DNA from: Bemisia tabaci | Lineage: Eukaryota; Arthropoda; Insecta; Hemiptera; Aleyrodidae | Direction: 5' to 3' | Length of the DNA: 64,000 nucleotides | NCBI RefSeq assembly: GCF_918797505.1 | Contig: NC_092793.1 | Span: forward strand, 4,908,366 to 4,972,365 | In this document: positions 49,420 to 63,190 of the stretch, one piece after another | Layout of the letters: every line of letters starts with the position of its first letter | Position numbering within the stretch: the first letter of the stretch is position 1 | The notes under the pieces: generated by a model | What the model saw: only the letters and a program-made list of their open reading frames with translations | What the model was told of the DNA's origin: nothing | Database searches by the model: none | Position numbers and translations under genes: made by a program

Positions 49420-52400
49420 CTGAAAAGTCATAAAAAATGGGTCTTTAAATAGGATCAAACCAACCACAACTTTCATGTGTTTATGAAGTATAAATAAATG
49501 AAGGATTAAATTATCCGTCAGTGCCGTCCTGAAGAATAAATTGTTTTTCATTGATACGAAGCCAACGAATCCGTAAATTAAACAAAATTATAGGCATTGA
49601 AATGTTAATGTTTCCAATGTTTATACAATCAACTTTTGACTGAAACTGCTACTCTTTCATGACGAACATGGAACTTAATCCAAGGTTGATGGCTCCACCT
49701 CAAATATTAATGATTTTGGACTTGAACACAAATTTTACTATGCAATTTGAAATATAATTGATGTGTTAAAGTATTTCTGCTGATGGGTCTATAAGAAACC
49801 CTTAATAGCCTCGTATTTTCGAAAGTGGTTTCTTTCTAAATCACGAATTTTGGGGTGCTCTTAGGAACCCGTTCTCAAAAGACAAAGGCATGTGAATTTT
49901 AGTTCGTCTTTACTTTCAGTTCAGCTCAAAATCATCTCAATCAGAGGCGGAACCATCATATCCTCTCAGTGTAAGCTTGTATGGTGTCAGATGAAACTAT
50001 TTTTTCAAGGACCGGCTGGATTTTCGTCAGTAAACAAATGCATAAGATATACAACTAAGGACTTACTCAATTAACTTGCCTGGAGGAAGAGAGTATTCAC
50101 ATAAAATGGATCTCTTGATAATGAGTGATTATTTACCTGAGGCGCCTGTGATATACACGGGTATTGATAACTCCTTGAATTCTTCTCCAATTGATCGCAG
50201 AGTGTTGACACCAGCTGGGTCACAATAATGCATTGCTGCCAGATCAAGAATCAAACAGTTCATCTATAAAAAAAAGTAATTGAAACTGAAAATATCGATC
50301 GGTGTGGTTTATCAATTATACAGACCTAAAATTTTTAGATGACTTGAATAATTTTGAGGGCGATAATTTTTCCTCTCAGTGTTCTCAACGCTGAAATTTA
50401 CAATTTGCAGAATACAATTAGTGGGATGGAAGTGAAAGAATGATTTTCCCTATCAAAATACAAATGATCTTACACTAAATACTCGACAAAGTATGTTAGA
50501 GAAAGAGAAAAATTTGGAAGAAAATAATTTGAAAGTATATTAGTTTATAAATAAAGGTAAAAAGAGAAACTGATTGACTAAAAGGTGCATAATGTTAGCA
50601 AAATGACTTGCACAAGGGTCCTGCTTTGAATGGACCATTCATAAGAGACTTTTGTTAAAAAACAAGAATTAGATGGAAGGCTCAACTTACAGGATTGCTG
50701 AACTCCAAGGGTCCAACTTTGTTCGATTTGATCATCTGGTTCCTGCGATTAATTTCTTGTCTTGGCCAGAAATGTAACAAATTGTGAATGCCAGATTTGA
50801 AGTATCCACGGTTAGCAAAATTTAATCCTCCTGAATAATGAACAATTTTTATTCCCGGCATGTCAACAGTCTGCAACAAATAACAAGCGATTGAAATTAT
50901 GATTCATAATTTCAAGTGACGTCAAATGATGGTTCTATGACTCACACTGGAAAAAAAAACACATTAGATCTCGAGTCCAGACTCTTAAAAACATCGACAA
51001 GAAAAAATACTCTTGATTCAATCAGATTTAAGCTTATATCAAGAATCAAGCCTTTTAATTTGAGCGGATTTCCTTTTGATTTAAGCTTAAATCTGATTGA
51101 ATCAAGAGTCCTTTTTCTTGTCAATGTTTTCAAGAGTCTGGACTCTAGATCCAATGTGGTTTTTTTTTCCAGTGCAGAAGTGTATTCAGATTTTTTTTTA
51201 AAACTAAAAAAAAAGATGCGATGTTAGCTCACATTTTCACGCCGAGAATACCTATCTCAAAAAGATTATGGCGATAAACTAGACTTAGATTTCAGCAGTC
51301 TAGGGCAAATTAATTTTTGATGCCCCTCTCCATTCACTCACTTGGTAAAAAATATCGCAGTATATTTCACTGCAACTGCTGATACTTAACAATCAAAGAA
51401 ATTGACAGACATAGTAGTTTCTGAGAATTTTTTTCTTTTCAGGGCAAGGGCTCTCAGAAAATAGATTTGTAGTCAAATATAATTTACAGGTAGACACTTC
51501 TATGACTACACAACTTATCCATTTCAACAATGGCATCACATAGTCTTCAAAAATTAATTAAAATTTTCACTCTAGTTATACTTAAGACCAAGTTTTTAGA
51601 TCCACTTCACTGCTGCTACTCTGCATCAGTGAGAGCAATCATGATGACCTCAGTTCCTTTGGTGCTTTCAATATTTACTCAGGGTTTAAAAATTTCAGCA
51701 ATTGCAATCAGTTGATGTCTTTATTTAACATCATACATAAACCTCTTTTCTTTCTCAAACTGCATCGTGCATTTAACCAATTACAATTTAGCTGTAATTG
51801 TGAATCAACGTAATTGTATAATTATGTGAGTTACTCACATTAAATCGTGTTTTATCGACATAAATGTCCGTATTAGGAACTCGACCAAGAAGGCAGCAAT
51901 ACGGCCGAATTCCTTGGATTAATATGGAAGCTAAGGAGACGCTAAATCCAACAATCAAACCAATGTCAACTTCCACCAAGATTACTGTCAGGAATGTTAG
52001 AATGTAAACAAGGCCATCCAAAAATGACAGACGCCAAATTTTTGGAAATGCTCGAACTTGTAATAACACATTTTTCACTGCAACCACGATCAGACTGGCA
52101 AGAACACACTGAAACATCAAGACACCAATGGAACTAGATTAGTCGTATTGAATCATGAAAATTATCACGATTTGTAACTAATGGTAATTACAATAGACGC
52201 TTGCCAATTTTTCTGCTGTTTCATCAAATTTTTTCCTATTACATGTATCATAATCACAACAAAATGTGACTGCAATGGACCTGATAACTTACTCTTTTGA
52301 AATGATGCTGTGAGAAATATCATCGTAGGCTCATTATACACTATCAAATGTTTGATTTCTGAGAGATACATTGCCTTGACTTTGCATATTTATTAGATTT

Positions 52401-55400
52401 TTTCTCAGATAAACATTGAAAAAGGTTTGTACTGAAGTAAAGTTATACAACACCAAACATTGCAAACTTCCAATGCACTACTTAAAGATAAAACTTACCG
52501 ATTAATTTATCCAAATGATGGATTGCACAAACAGATGGTAAAAAAGAAACATTAATAATCTATATATGATAAATTAATAGGGGTCATTTAGGGTGAATAC
52601 AAGGTAAATAAGTAGTTCCATGTATTACCACCACCTTGATATGTGACTAATTATAAATTTTATTCGGACGATTTCCCAAGAATCAGATTAATGAGGACCA
52701 CATCCATCCAAAAGCTGAATTTTAAAGTCAAACAAACTTGTTTATTTGATTTACTTGTTTTTGTACTAAAACTCATTAGAGTTAATTTTTTTTATGCTAG
52801 TATTAATTTTTGGAACTTGCGGCCTTGATTTTGTCATTGAATGGCGAACCATATTACCTACGGCTCTATGTCCCATTTCATCACATTCTCTCTCCTTCGA
52901 GAGAACAAAAAACGAATCATCCTGTTAAACTTGTTTTTTGGCTCCCTGCTGCAAAGTATTTTCAATCGATCTAAGTTTCCAGAAGCTAAGCTCTGCTAAA
53001 GCTACAACCCTTAGCCACCTGCCTTCTGATTTGCTTAAAAACAGCTTTGATAAATTTCACTATTTCATTCAAAGGTAAAAATAATGGAGCAGTTTTAATA
53101 AAAGTATTAATTAATATTAATTATCAATTAATAAAAGTAAGTCAAGATATGGAGCTGCCTGGATATACAAGTGCGAAAGCACCATGGCATTATCACGAAG
53201 TCATTTTCAAAATTACATGGTGACAATGTTTTCACATATACTTAACCGGACAGGAAAGATACTGGCTAGTCAAAGTTAGAAACTACAGGGCGTTTTCCTT
53301 AAAATGGAGATGTTGCATACGTGAGGAATTTGCGATTTGACTATTGATTCTTATGTAAAAGTTTGCAAGAAACACGATGGTCCCACTGGTTTTCTCTGAG
53401 ATCAAATCCCAAGCTCAAAAAAAGCTCTTAAGTTGAAGCCAAAATGGAGGGGATATCCCACGCTATCCTGAGAGTCCACCTCTACATCAAGACGAACCCT
53501 CCATGCAAAGATAGGGAGCAAATACATTGACAGGGCTGCCACTTTATTTGGGACTCGAAAACTAAAAACTTGGCATTACTGCTAATGTATCAGCTCCCTA
53601 TCTTCGCATGGAAAGTTTGTCTTGATGTAGATTTGGACTCTCAGGATAGCGTGGGATATCCCCTCCATTTTGGCCTCAAGTTGAGAGCTTTTTTTGAGCT
53701 TGGGAGTTGATTTCAGAGAGAACCAGTGGCACCATCAGGTTTCTTGCGAACTTTTACATAAGAATCAATAGTCAAATCGCAAATTCCTCACACATGCAAC
53801 ATCTCCATTTGAAGTATAAAGGAAGAATTAAAAGCGATTCGCCATTTTGGATCCTCGCAGTAAACACCACCGTTAACGCCACGCCTGCACACAGTGGATC
53901 GAGTCGATCAGAGAGGTCGGACATAAATTTTTTTTAAATAAAACTGCAAATTTTGATGTTCAATTTGTTACATTTTAAATTGTAAGGGGTGCTTCTATCT
54001 AGGCACCATCAGGTTTCTTGCGAACTTTTACATAAGAATCAACAGTCAAATCGCAAATTCCTCACACATGCAACATCTCCATTATTTTAAAAAGTGTAGA
54101 AAAACGTTGCCTTAAATCCTTATGCCCAATTAAGTGCAAAACCATTTCATCGATGAAAAATTTCCAGCAAAAAATGCATTCTGTCTGTCCATCTTCTGGC
54201 TTCTAATTTTTTAGATTTTGATGAGATTTCTTACCCGAGGGAGGGGTTCAAAAAATGGTCCAATCCAGAGAAGAACGCAGAATATAATTGAAGAGGACAC
54301 AAGACCAGCAACCTGAGTTTTTCCTCCAACAACCTGCTGGATGACACTTCGAGAGAGGGAAGCTGATATCGGCATACAGGAGAAGAATGAGCCAAAGACG
54401 TTACTTACTCCCTGCAATAATGGAAACGTTTTTCAATAAATCAAATTTCTGCCAAACCTGTACATGTCCTGGCAATTTTAGTATTTTCTTAAATTCAATT
54501 TTCAGACTAAGGGAGTTATGTGTGTCTATGGTTGGCTGCTACCTTTTCTTCAGACCGCTTCTATTGTTGCTGTGTTTAGACTTTTTCCGAAGGTGGCTAC
54601 TACCATCCACGATTTTTACAATAACGAACAGTAGAGTCTTAAAATGATTTCATATTCCAGCTAACTCATACCCAAGCAGCAAGGACCTCTACAACACACT
54701 TTTCAAAAACTCTTACAAAAACTGGAAAAAGTCATTTTTCAGGGGGCCTTCCTTGGTTATTTTTATTTTTTTTTAATATTAAAATTTACATTTGTTAACA
54801 TTTACGCATTTAAGAATTATTAAACATTTTTTGAACATTTGAAGTGTAAAAAACTACAGTCAATCTTTTAAGGGTTTTTTTAACACTTTTTTTTGGGTAG
54901 ATTGTTGCCTGCCATGGGTTTGACTTTAAAATGTAGATATAATTCTTACAGTTTTTTTAAGAGCTGCCCCTTTACAATGTACACGTTTTTTAAAAGTCAT
55001 TGCTACAAGAGATACTTTCAATCTCCACTCTGACTCAAATTTTTTAACAACCTGCAATTTTTTTATAAACGAAAGTTCACCATTGTCTCACAAACTGAAT
55101 AGAGCTTGATTGAGATTAGAAGTATTTCTACACATTGACGGTGTAAGTCGGCAATCACAAAACCTGTTTGCGGTGTCTGAAAATCTCCGCCTCTATGTTA
55201 TTTTTTTAAAGGAGAACAAATTGACGTCATTCCATGAAGTTTTTGCAGAATTTTCTTCGCACAGAGAAGAAAAATCAGGGCAGTTTTAAAGAACTGCTGT
55301 TGAGTAGTTTTCCGTTTAAAAAATAAAGTATGACAGGAAGTCTGCGACGTCGCAAACCGAGTTATGTGATTGCCGACTTACACTGTCGACATGCTATGCC

Positions 55401-58400
55401 CCTGAGATAAAAAATCAACAGAATGAGTCAGAAACCATCTAACACGGGTTGTTAAAGTGTTGCATGAGTATTTTTAGTTCTGTGACAAAAAAGCCTGTAG
55501 TAAAAATTTAGAACATATTGTCTTACCTGTGCAAGAAATTCTTGGTTTGCGTCAAGGTCATATTTCAGTTTTGTTGAAAATGTGAGGGCCATCGACATGG
55601 CTATTACATAGGCAACAACAGCAATAGAAAAACATTCACCTAGGAGTGATGGAATCAAATCAAATCGCGGAGGAGAAGGTTCTGGTAGACTAGAAAAAGA
55701 AAAAATGATATTGACAGAAAAGATAGGTAACCAAAAAATTAAGATGTCTCATACAGCTCTCTAAAAATATTATTGGCTGGCAGAAATCAGACAAAAGTCA
55801 ATTTTTTAAAAAAAAGTTTGAGCATAAAATGTAATGCAATGTTCAATTTCATGAATGCACAGTGTTGAATTATGCTTGTCATAGTGACCTCTGCATTATC
55901 CGAACTTCCTGTTATCCAAACCACCCAACCATTATATTAGTTCCGATTATTGAAAATGTAGTGTAATTTACGATTTCTGTCTACTTGTAACATAATTTTG
56001 GAACCATCCAACTGTCAAAATCTCCATGTACACTCAGGCGAGTCAAAATTATTCGCACAGGTATGGAATCTCGGTTGAAACGAGGAACTCTTAAATTGAA
56101 GCATGAAATTTTTGTCACTAGGAACATGCCTACTTAAGGATTGTACGTTGTATTGCATGCAGCAAACTTTTTGCTCAGTTTTGCAGCCTTGATTTTTAAT
56201 CTACTAATGACGAATTAACCCATACATTGTGAGCTCTATGCTCCAATTTGTTACTGATATACTACACACTGTGGGTGCCTTGTTTGTTCTGCCGTGCTAT
56301 GAAAAAGTGCTGTATGAAAACTCAAGAGTTGCCAAATTTCTATCAGTAAAATGATTATTTTTTAGGAGACTTATGAATATTTTCTATTGGAATTTTCAGA
56401 TAATTTAGATCTGACTGCAAATAAGATTCCCTGAAAAATTAGAGGAAAAATATTTGCAAATTTCCCTTAAAATTCATATTGTAACAGAGGAAATTTGGCA
56501 ACGTCTGCAGATTCTTGCGGCCTTCTTCTTTAGCATGCCAATGTTGTTCCTAATATGCTTCAAATGTATTTAATGTCACTTACCCACGGCAATATGTCCA
56601 ACGGTGCGTATATGGTTCTCGTCTATTAAAGGTGTGAATCTAGAAATTAAGGTGCCTGCTAGTATGACAATTAATTCTATTGGTATGGGCACAGAGGTCA
56701 CCTGTCGTAGTCTTGGCTGAAAGCAAATCGAGGGGAGAGAGATTATTTTAGAGTGATCAAGAATTACTTTGGAAATTTTATGAAATATATATTTGGTTGA
56801 AAAACACATAATTTCGAAAATCATAACTAACTGGGCCGTTTGAACAACAATCTTTCAGGATTTTTGAACAAGCACCGATTCAACTTTGATAAAATTGAAT
56901 TGAATTTTACATAATTTGAGGAATTATGTAACTGAGTCTTAGTATGGTTTGACATTTCATATTTTTAATGTTTCTTAAAATTTGATGGCACATACAAAAA
57001 GCTATGAAAACAGAGAGGATGGACACATTACCTACAATATTAATACAAAAAATTTCAAGGAGGTAGGTAAGCTCCCTCATTTCTACTGATCTGAATCCAT
57101 TCTGTAAAGTTTTCGCAGCTTCACTGGCTTCAAAGACGATTTGTAAGGGTAATTTAGCCTCGTAAATATTTCAAGTATGAATGTCAAATAATATAAGCAT
57201 TATTAATACATTTGAAAACACAAAACACTGAATCAAACATTCAGGCTCTAGAAAATTTCAGTGACGGTTAGCCGCTTATTTGAAAATCTCTTTTTCGTGA
57301 AGGCCGTGTTCAATATTTCCTAAGTAAGCTCATGGAACATCTCCCCAAGTAGCATGGATTGCAATTTCATTGCAATGGATTGTGAGTTGATTGCAATTTT
57401 TGCTTGTTGCCTATACGTTCATTTGAAGGCGCTTAAAAAGTTGCAATTTTATTGCAATAAGTTTGCAAGAAATGTAGATTATGCTTGTTGCCTAACCTTC
57501 TTTTTCAAGGCACTATAAAGACTGCAATTTCGTGCAATCATGTTGTAACAATTCACGTCATGTGCCTGGCATCCAATTCTCTAGTTGTTTTAAAGTTTTT
57601 TCGACTTAAATGTCTCACCTAACCATATAGCCCAACATATTTTGAAAATATTGTCACCTTTATCAAAATATTTTTCATGGCAATATTGTAAGTAAAATAT
57701 TTTCAAAATATTTTTAAAACATTTTAAAGGAATATTTTGAAAATGTTTACAAAAAATATTTTTAAAATAATTCAAAAAATATTGCCTGTAAACATGCATG
57801 TTAAAATATTCCTTAAGAAAGTTTTGAAAATATTTTAAAAATATTTTTGAAAATATTTTTAAGTTCTCAAGTTAGTATGTGGTGTAATTTACACCGGTGT
57901 AAATTTAGTGTGAGTACCTATTACGTGATATCGAAAAAAAAAATCAGACAAAAAAAAATATGAAAAAAAATAAATAACACGAAAAAAAATAAATAATAGG
58001 CAAAAGAAAGAAGCCTGAGAAAAACGGCGTTAATCAAATCTATGATGAATGTTGAGCCACGCACTGACGCAATGCATGCGATAACAGCCTTAACAGGCGT
58101 GATTTCAACCCAGCTCATCATCAGCTCCTGTAGCTCAGTGGAAGAGTGCTCCGCTATGACAATCGCGGGTCGGGTTTCAAGCCCACTCAAGGGCGTCCGT
58201 TATTTTATGCTGCTAAACGTCGTAGGACATTAGTAAGCACGGGTTCGAATTATTATAATTTCCCCGGAAAATTTAGGGGTTGAAATTTAAAGGTCGTCAA
58301 TATTGAAATTTCTTTGCAAAAAAAAAAAATTGCAACTTTTTTACAATGAGGGGGTCAGATGTTGTAAAATAATTGCAATTTTCTTGCAAGAAAGTTGAAA

Positions 58401-61400
58401 TCATCTGGAAATTTTATTTCATTTAAATTGCAATTTTTTCGTTGCAAAATGCTACTTGGGTCCTAAAAAATGCTTTCTACAGCATTGATGAATTGCTGAA
58501 TGGTACAACCCAGACCACCTTCCTGGTTGAATAGCTGACTCTGCTGCTCTTGGTACTACTGAGGTAATTCTAGCCCTCCCTCGAAACTTGTAAACAATAT
58601 TCTGTGCTTTTGGATTGTTATCTTAGAATTTAATACTTTTTAGTTGTTTAAAAAAAAAAAAAAAACTTTATTGTACATGAATTGACCTATACCTACTATA
58701 GCCTCACGGCTCCCGTGTATCAAAATGTAATAAATAAATAAATTTGTTGATCTCATATGAAACCACTTTGACAAGGATTCACCCTAATTCTAGGATATTT
58801 TGCACAAAGTTTTTAAAAACATACCTTCACGATGTCATCATAGCTCCAGAGAATAGTAATTGTAATTAAAGATACTGTTAATGCTGCCTTGTTAGTAGAG
58901 TCAATACTTTGGAAAAATGCTATATACGTCTGTGAAGTGAACAAAAATTAAAATTGATCAGTTTTGGGAGTAAAATTATTCAAGCAATGTTGTATACTTT
59001 TTGCAATATTGAACATACTTCCTAAAGCCTGTCCTTAAAACATGCCAAAATGTGTTACTACGAATTATTGCTTCATGATGATGTTTATAGACCCTGTACT
59101 TGACATTTTAACATTGAAATTGTTTTGCATATATCTTTTTTTTGCATTCATCCAACCTCTATCAAGACATTCGATCCATCCAAGTTATGCTATGTTTAAT
59201 ACTGCTGTGTTAAGGATGAACGCTGTATGAACATTCCAGAGTCGCAAAATTTCCTCGAATAAAATGTTTATTTTTAAGATGAGTTATGAAAATTCTCTCT
59301 AAAAATTTCCAGATAAGTTAGATCTGATTGCGAATAAAATTTTCTAAAAAAAATTGGAAGAGATATTCAGAGATTTCTCTGAAAATTCGTATTTACTCGA
59401 ACAAAATTCGGCAACGTCTAAAAGCTTATACAGCGTTCTTCCTTAGCACGAAAACACTAATGTAACCGTGGCGTCTCGGCACAAGCGTAAACTAGTATGA
59501 AACGCGCCAAATTCGGTTCGGTGGGAAAAAAGAGCGGGAAGAAAGTGCGCAACGAAAATCATTCTGGCGCGCACACACTTCGAAATGAGCGACATTGAAA
59601 TCCATCAAAGTCGGCCTGAATTAATGCATTTCTCACGTCTAATTCATTTAGGTAATTGGTACAATTTGTATTCTTCACCGACAGTGCGTGTCTCTCAATC
59701 AAAAGCTTGCTTCATTCCAGAGACAAAAACGCCTCCAATTTTGTGCGTATGCAATGCGAACATCTGCAGAGCACGAACAGTTGTATCAAACCGTCGAATC
59801 ATTCCTTCGCGTTCTGTGGGCTCATTATGAGATAATTGTGAGAGGACTTAAGAGAAGATGCAACACTTAATTATACTTAATGTCACGCCGTACTTAAAAA
59901 ACAAAAAAGAAGAATAAAAAGAAAAAAAGAGAGAAAAGAGAAAAAAGAAAGAAAGAAAGAAAAAAAGAAAAAAGAAAAAAAGAAAAAAAGAAAAGAAAAG
60001 AAAGAAAAGAAAGAAAAAGAAAAAAAGAAAAAAAAGAAAAAAAAGAAAAAAAAAGAAAAAAAAGAAAAAAAAAGAAAAAAAAGAAAAAAAGAAAAAAAAG
60101 AAAAAAAAAGAAAAAAAAGAAAAAAAAAAAAAACGAAAAAAAGAAAAAAAAAGAAAAAAGAAAAAAACGAAAAAAAAGAAAAAAAAACGAAAAAAAAAAC
60201 AGAAAAAAAAAGAAAAAAAAGAAAAAAAAGGAAAAAAAGAAAAAAAGAAAGAAAAGAAAAAAAGAAAAAGAAAAAAGAAAAAAAAGAAAAAGAAAAAAAA
60301 GCAAAAAAGCAAAAAAAGAAAAAAAGAAAAAAACCTTGCATGCTTGAGTTATAGCGTGATCAAAGAATTAACTTTATTCAGAAAGTAGAAAAACTAGACC
60401 ACTCGAAAGATTAGGAACATTTTTCAAAGGTAGCATAATTCGATGATTAGAAGATACTTCACGCACCCGCTTTTTTGTTGCCTCGGTGTCGAGGTCTTTC
60501 GTTCAACGGAACCTTAAATCCCGAAGCGCGCGTCTCTCAAAAGCGCGCCTTCATGCAGACGCAAAAACGCCTTCAAGTTTGTGTGTATGCAATGCGGACA
60601 TCCGCAGAGCACGAGTAGTTGTATTAAACCGTCACAGCCATTCCTCCACGTTCTGGGAACTGATAGTGAGGACTTTCTCGATATTCAAGGTACACGTGTA
60701 CAGTAATGTAGGGAAAGGACTGATGTCTCGCACGATTATGTACGCTTTTCAATGATACTCACGTAGATTATGGAGAAATTGCCGCTGTACTTTTTGGGCA
60801 TTTGAATCCCAAGGATATCCTTGATCTGGGACGTGATGACTAGAAAAGCGGCCGCCGCGGTGAAGCTGCTCACCAGGGTATCCGATAGCAGTGACGTCAG
60901 CACTCCAAGTCGCATCACGTACATAACGAGCTACAAAAAAATAAATTTCAACGAGGTTAAAACACCAGACCGGGTTCTTACAAAAACAGGTTCTTATAAC
61001 CAGGCCAATCCATCTCGGCTGGTAACTGCTTTAAGGTCGGGCCCAGCACGGAGGGGGGGGGGGGTCGAGGGCATCCCCGAGAAAATTTGAATTATACGAC
61101 TAACGAACGCATTTGAAGTTCCATAAAGAATTTTTCATCAATTTCTGCGGAATAATTATGTTTTCTCTTATACTTTCAGCACAAAATACTTGCGAATTTT
61201 TGCATTCAAAACATCTGGAAATTTTTTTTTTGGGGGGGGGGGGCATATGATACTTTTTTCAGTTCTAAGAGGGCCAGGCCCCCCTGGACTCCCCCTTCGT
61301 TTGTCTATGACAGGGAGTTGAGCCATGAGCCATGAAGTCAGGATGCCATACTGGTACTCTTAGCATCTGACGACGGAAGAAAATGAAACGCAGTTACTAA

Positions 61401-63156
61401 AAATATCCTCTGTACTGAAAATCTTGAAAATAGATAGAAATTTTCCAAGAAGTACACTACTTTGAAAATTTAAGAAGAATCTAAAGTGCCCAGCGTGTTT
61501 CTGAGAATCTATTCACCTTTGTGCGAAATTTTAAGGTAATGATATTCAGTTTGTTACTTACCAAAAAGGTAGAATGTGAATCGTAGCGGTTTTTCACCTA
61601 GCGGGAAAATTCCGTGAAATTTCAAGAATGATATTCATTTGGTCTACTTCCAAAAAATAAAATGTGAGCGTAGATTTTTAAACACCGCAAACGAGATACG
61701 TGGTTTGGTAGTTTCACCGTCGATAAGTACTGATGGAAAAAGCGCATATCGACGGTGTAAGTCGGCAATCACAAAACTCGTTTGCAGTGTCTGAAAATCT
61801 CCGCCTCTATGTTATTTTTTTAAAGGAGAGCAAATCGACGTCATTCCATGAAGTTTTTGCAGAATTTTCTTCGCACGGAGAAGAAAAATCAGGGCAGTTT
61901 TAAAGAACTGCTGTTGGGTAGTTTTCCGTTTAAAAAATAAAGTATGACAGGAAGTCTGCGACGTCGCAAACCGAGTCATGTGATTGGCGACTCACACCGT
62001 CGATATAGATGACTGAAGTACAAAACCACGTATACCTCTATTGCGATGTTAAGACATTTTTTGCCCCTATTTTCCTTTTACTTTTTAGAAACCAGCCATG
62101 CAACGTTCGAAGGGAAAACGCCTTCATTTCTACGAGATGCTATACGCATGACCGCAGAGTTAGTTTAGTTGCTCAGCAAAATGAAACCTAACTGATGTGT
62201 GGCGACCATGACAAGGATGACACTACGTCGATGATCAAAGTGCAAAACCACGTGCCTCCATTGCAGTGTTTCAAATTTCCCATTTCTATTTGACTTTTTT
62301 TCTAGGAGAAACTAACCAACTTCAGAGCTTGCAATTATTTGTACAGAATATTCATCCAAAAGAGAAGAAAACTCAAAAGATGTTTTAAGAACGTTCCGGC
62401 GCTTTACATGTCGTGGATTAAGATTGAAGAACAGTGTTGAAGATTTTCGATGATTTTCTTGATAATCGATTTTTTAACCGAATAATCAATTACATCGCGT
62501 CGATTTAGATGGGTTCGATAAATCGAGTAAATCGACTCTTTCTCTTAAAATCGAAAATTTCGATTCTTTTCTACCCGAATGTACTAAATCGGCACGAGAG
62601 TCGATCTTTGAACCACCATTTTAGGAACCTTTCCGAAAATTTTCATTCGATTTCATTTATACAATGCGAATTTTGAGCCTATGTAATTTCCGATTTATTT
62701 AATCGATTGTTCGGGAAATCGATTTTTGGCACGATTTGAATCGATGAAATAGGATTCTCGAAGAAAATCGAATGGATTTGTTTAATCGATTTTCTCAAGA
62801 AAAACCCCGACACCATACTTACTGCCGCGCTAGTCAAAAACGCCGAAAATCCATCAAGATTTTCCCTCGTTTTTTTGAACTTGGCACTTTATAAATATAA
62901 ACCGTTTTACCCATGCACCTCAAATTTTCAGGTTGCGTCTGACTCTACGTCAATAGGTCCCGGATTCGAATCCCCTTAGTGACGTCAAATTTTCACGGAA
63001 CTGACGAGTAGATCTGCAGGAACAGGTTCTACTTAATCCCTGAAAATTTGAAAAGCCTGGAGTACGGATGTCTCTATCGCCCTGTTGTCTAAGGACATTA
63101 AATCTCCATCTATAGTTGGCTGTAGACCTCTAAGAAGAGGCATAAGCCATGCAACT

Positions 63157-63190
<34 letters not shown>

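Noticed and set aside
54655..54910. A further TIR element with ACCCAAGCAG / TTGGGTAGATTG ends.
   Set aside because: The inverted match is short and imperfect, and no target duplication is visible.
58124..58197. A functional tRNA gene.
   Set aside because: The acceptor stem does not pair, the anticodon loop is too large and the T-loop has an extra base. Recorded as tRNA-derived only.
59848..60341. Long phenylalanine-rich open frames on the minus strand.
   Set aside because: They are translations of the polypurine/polypyrimidine tract and exist in all three frames.
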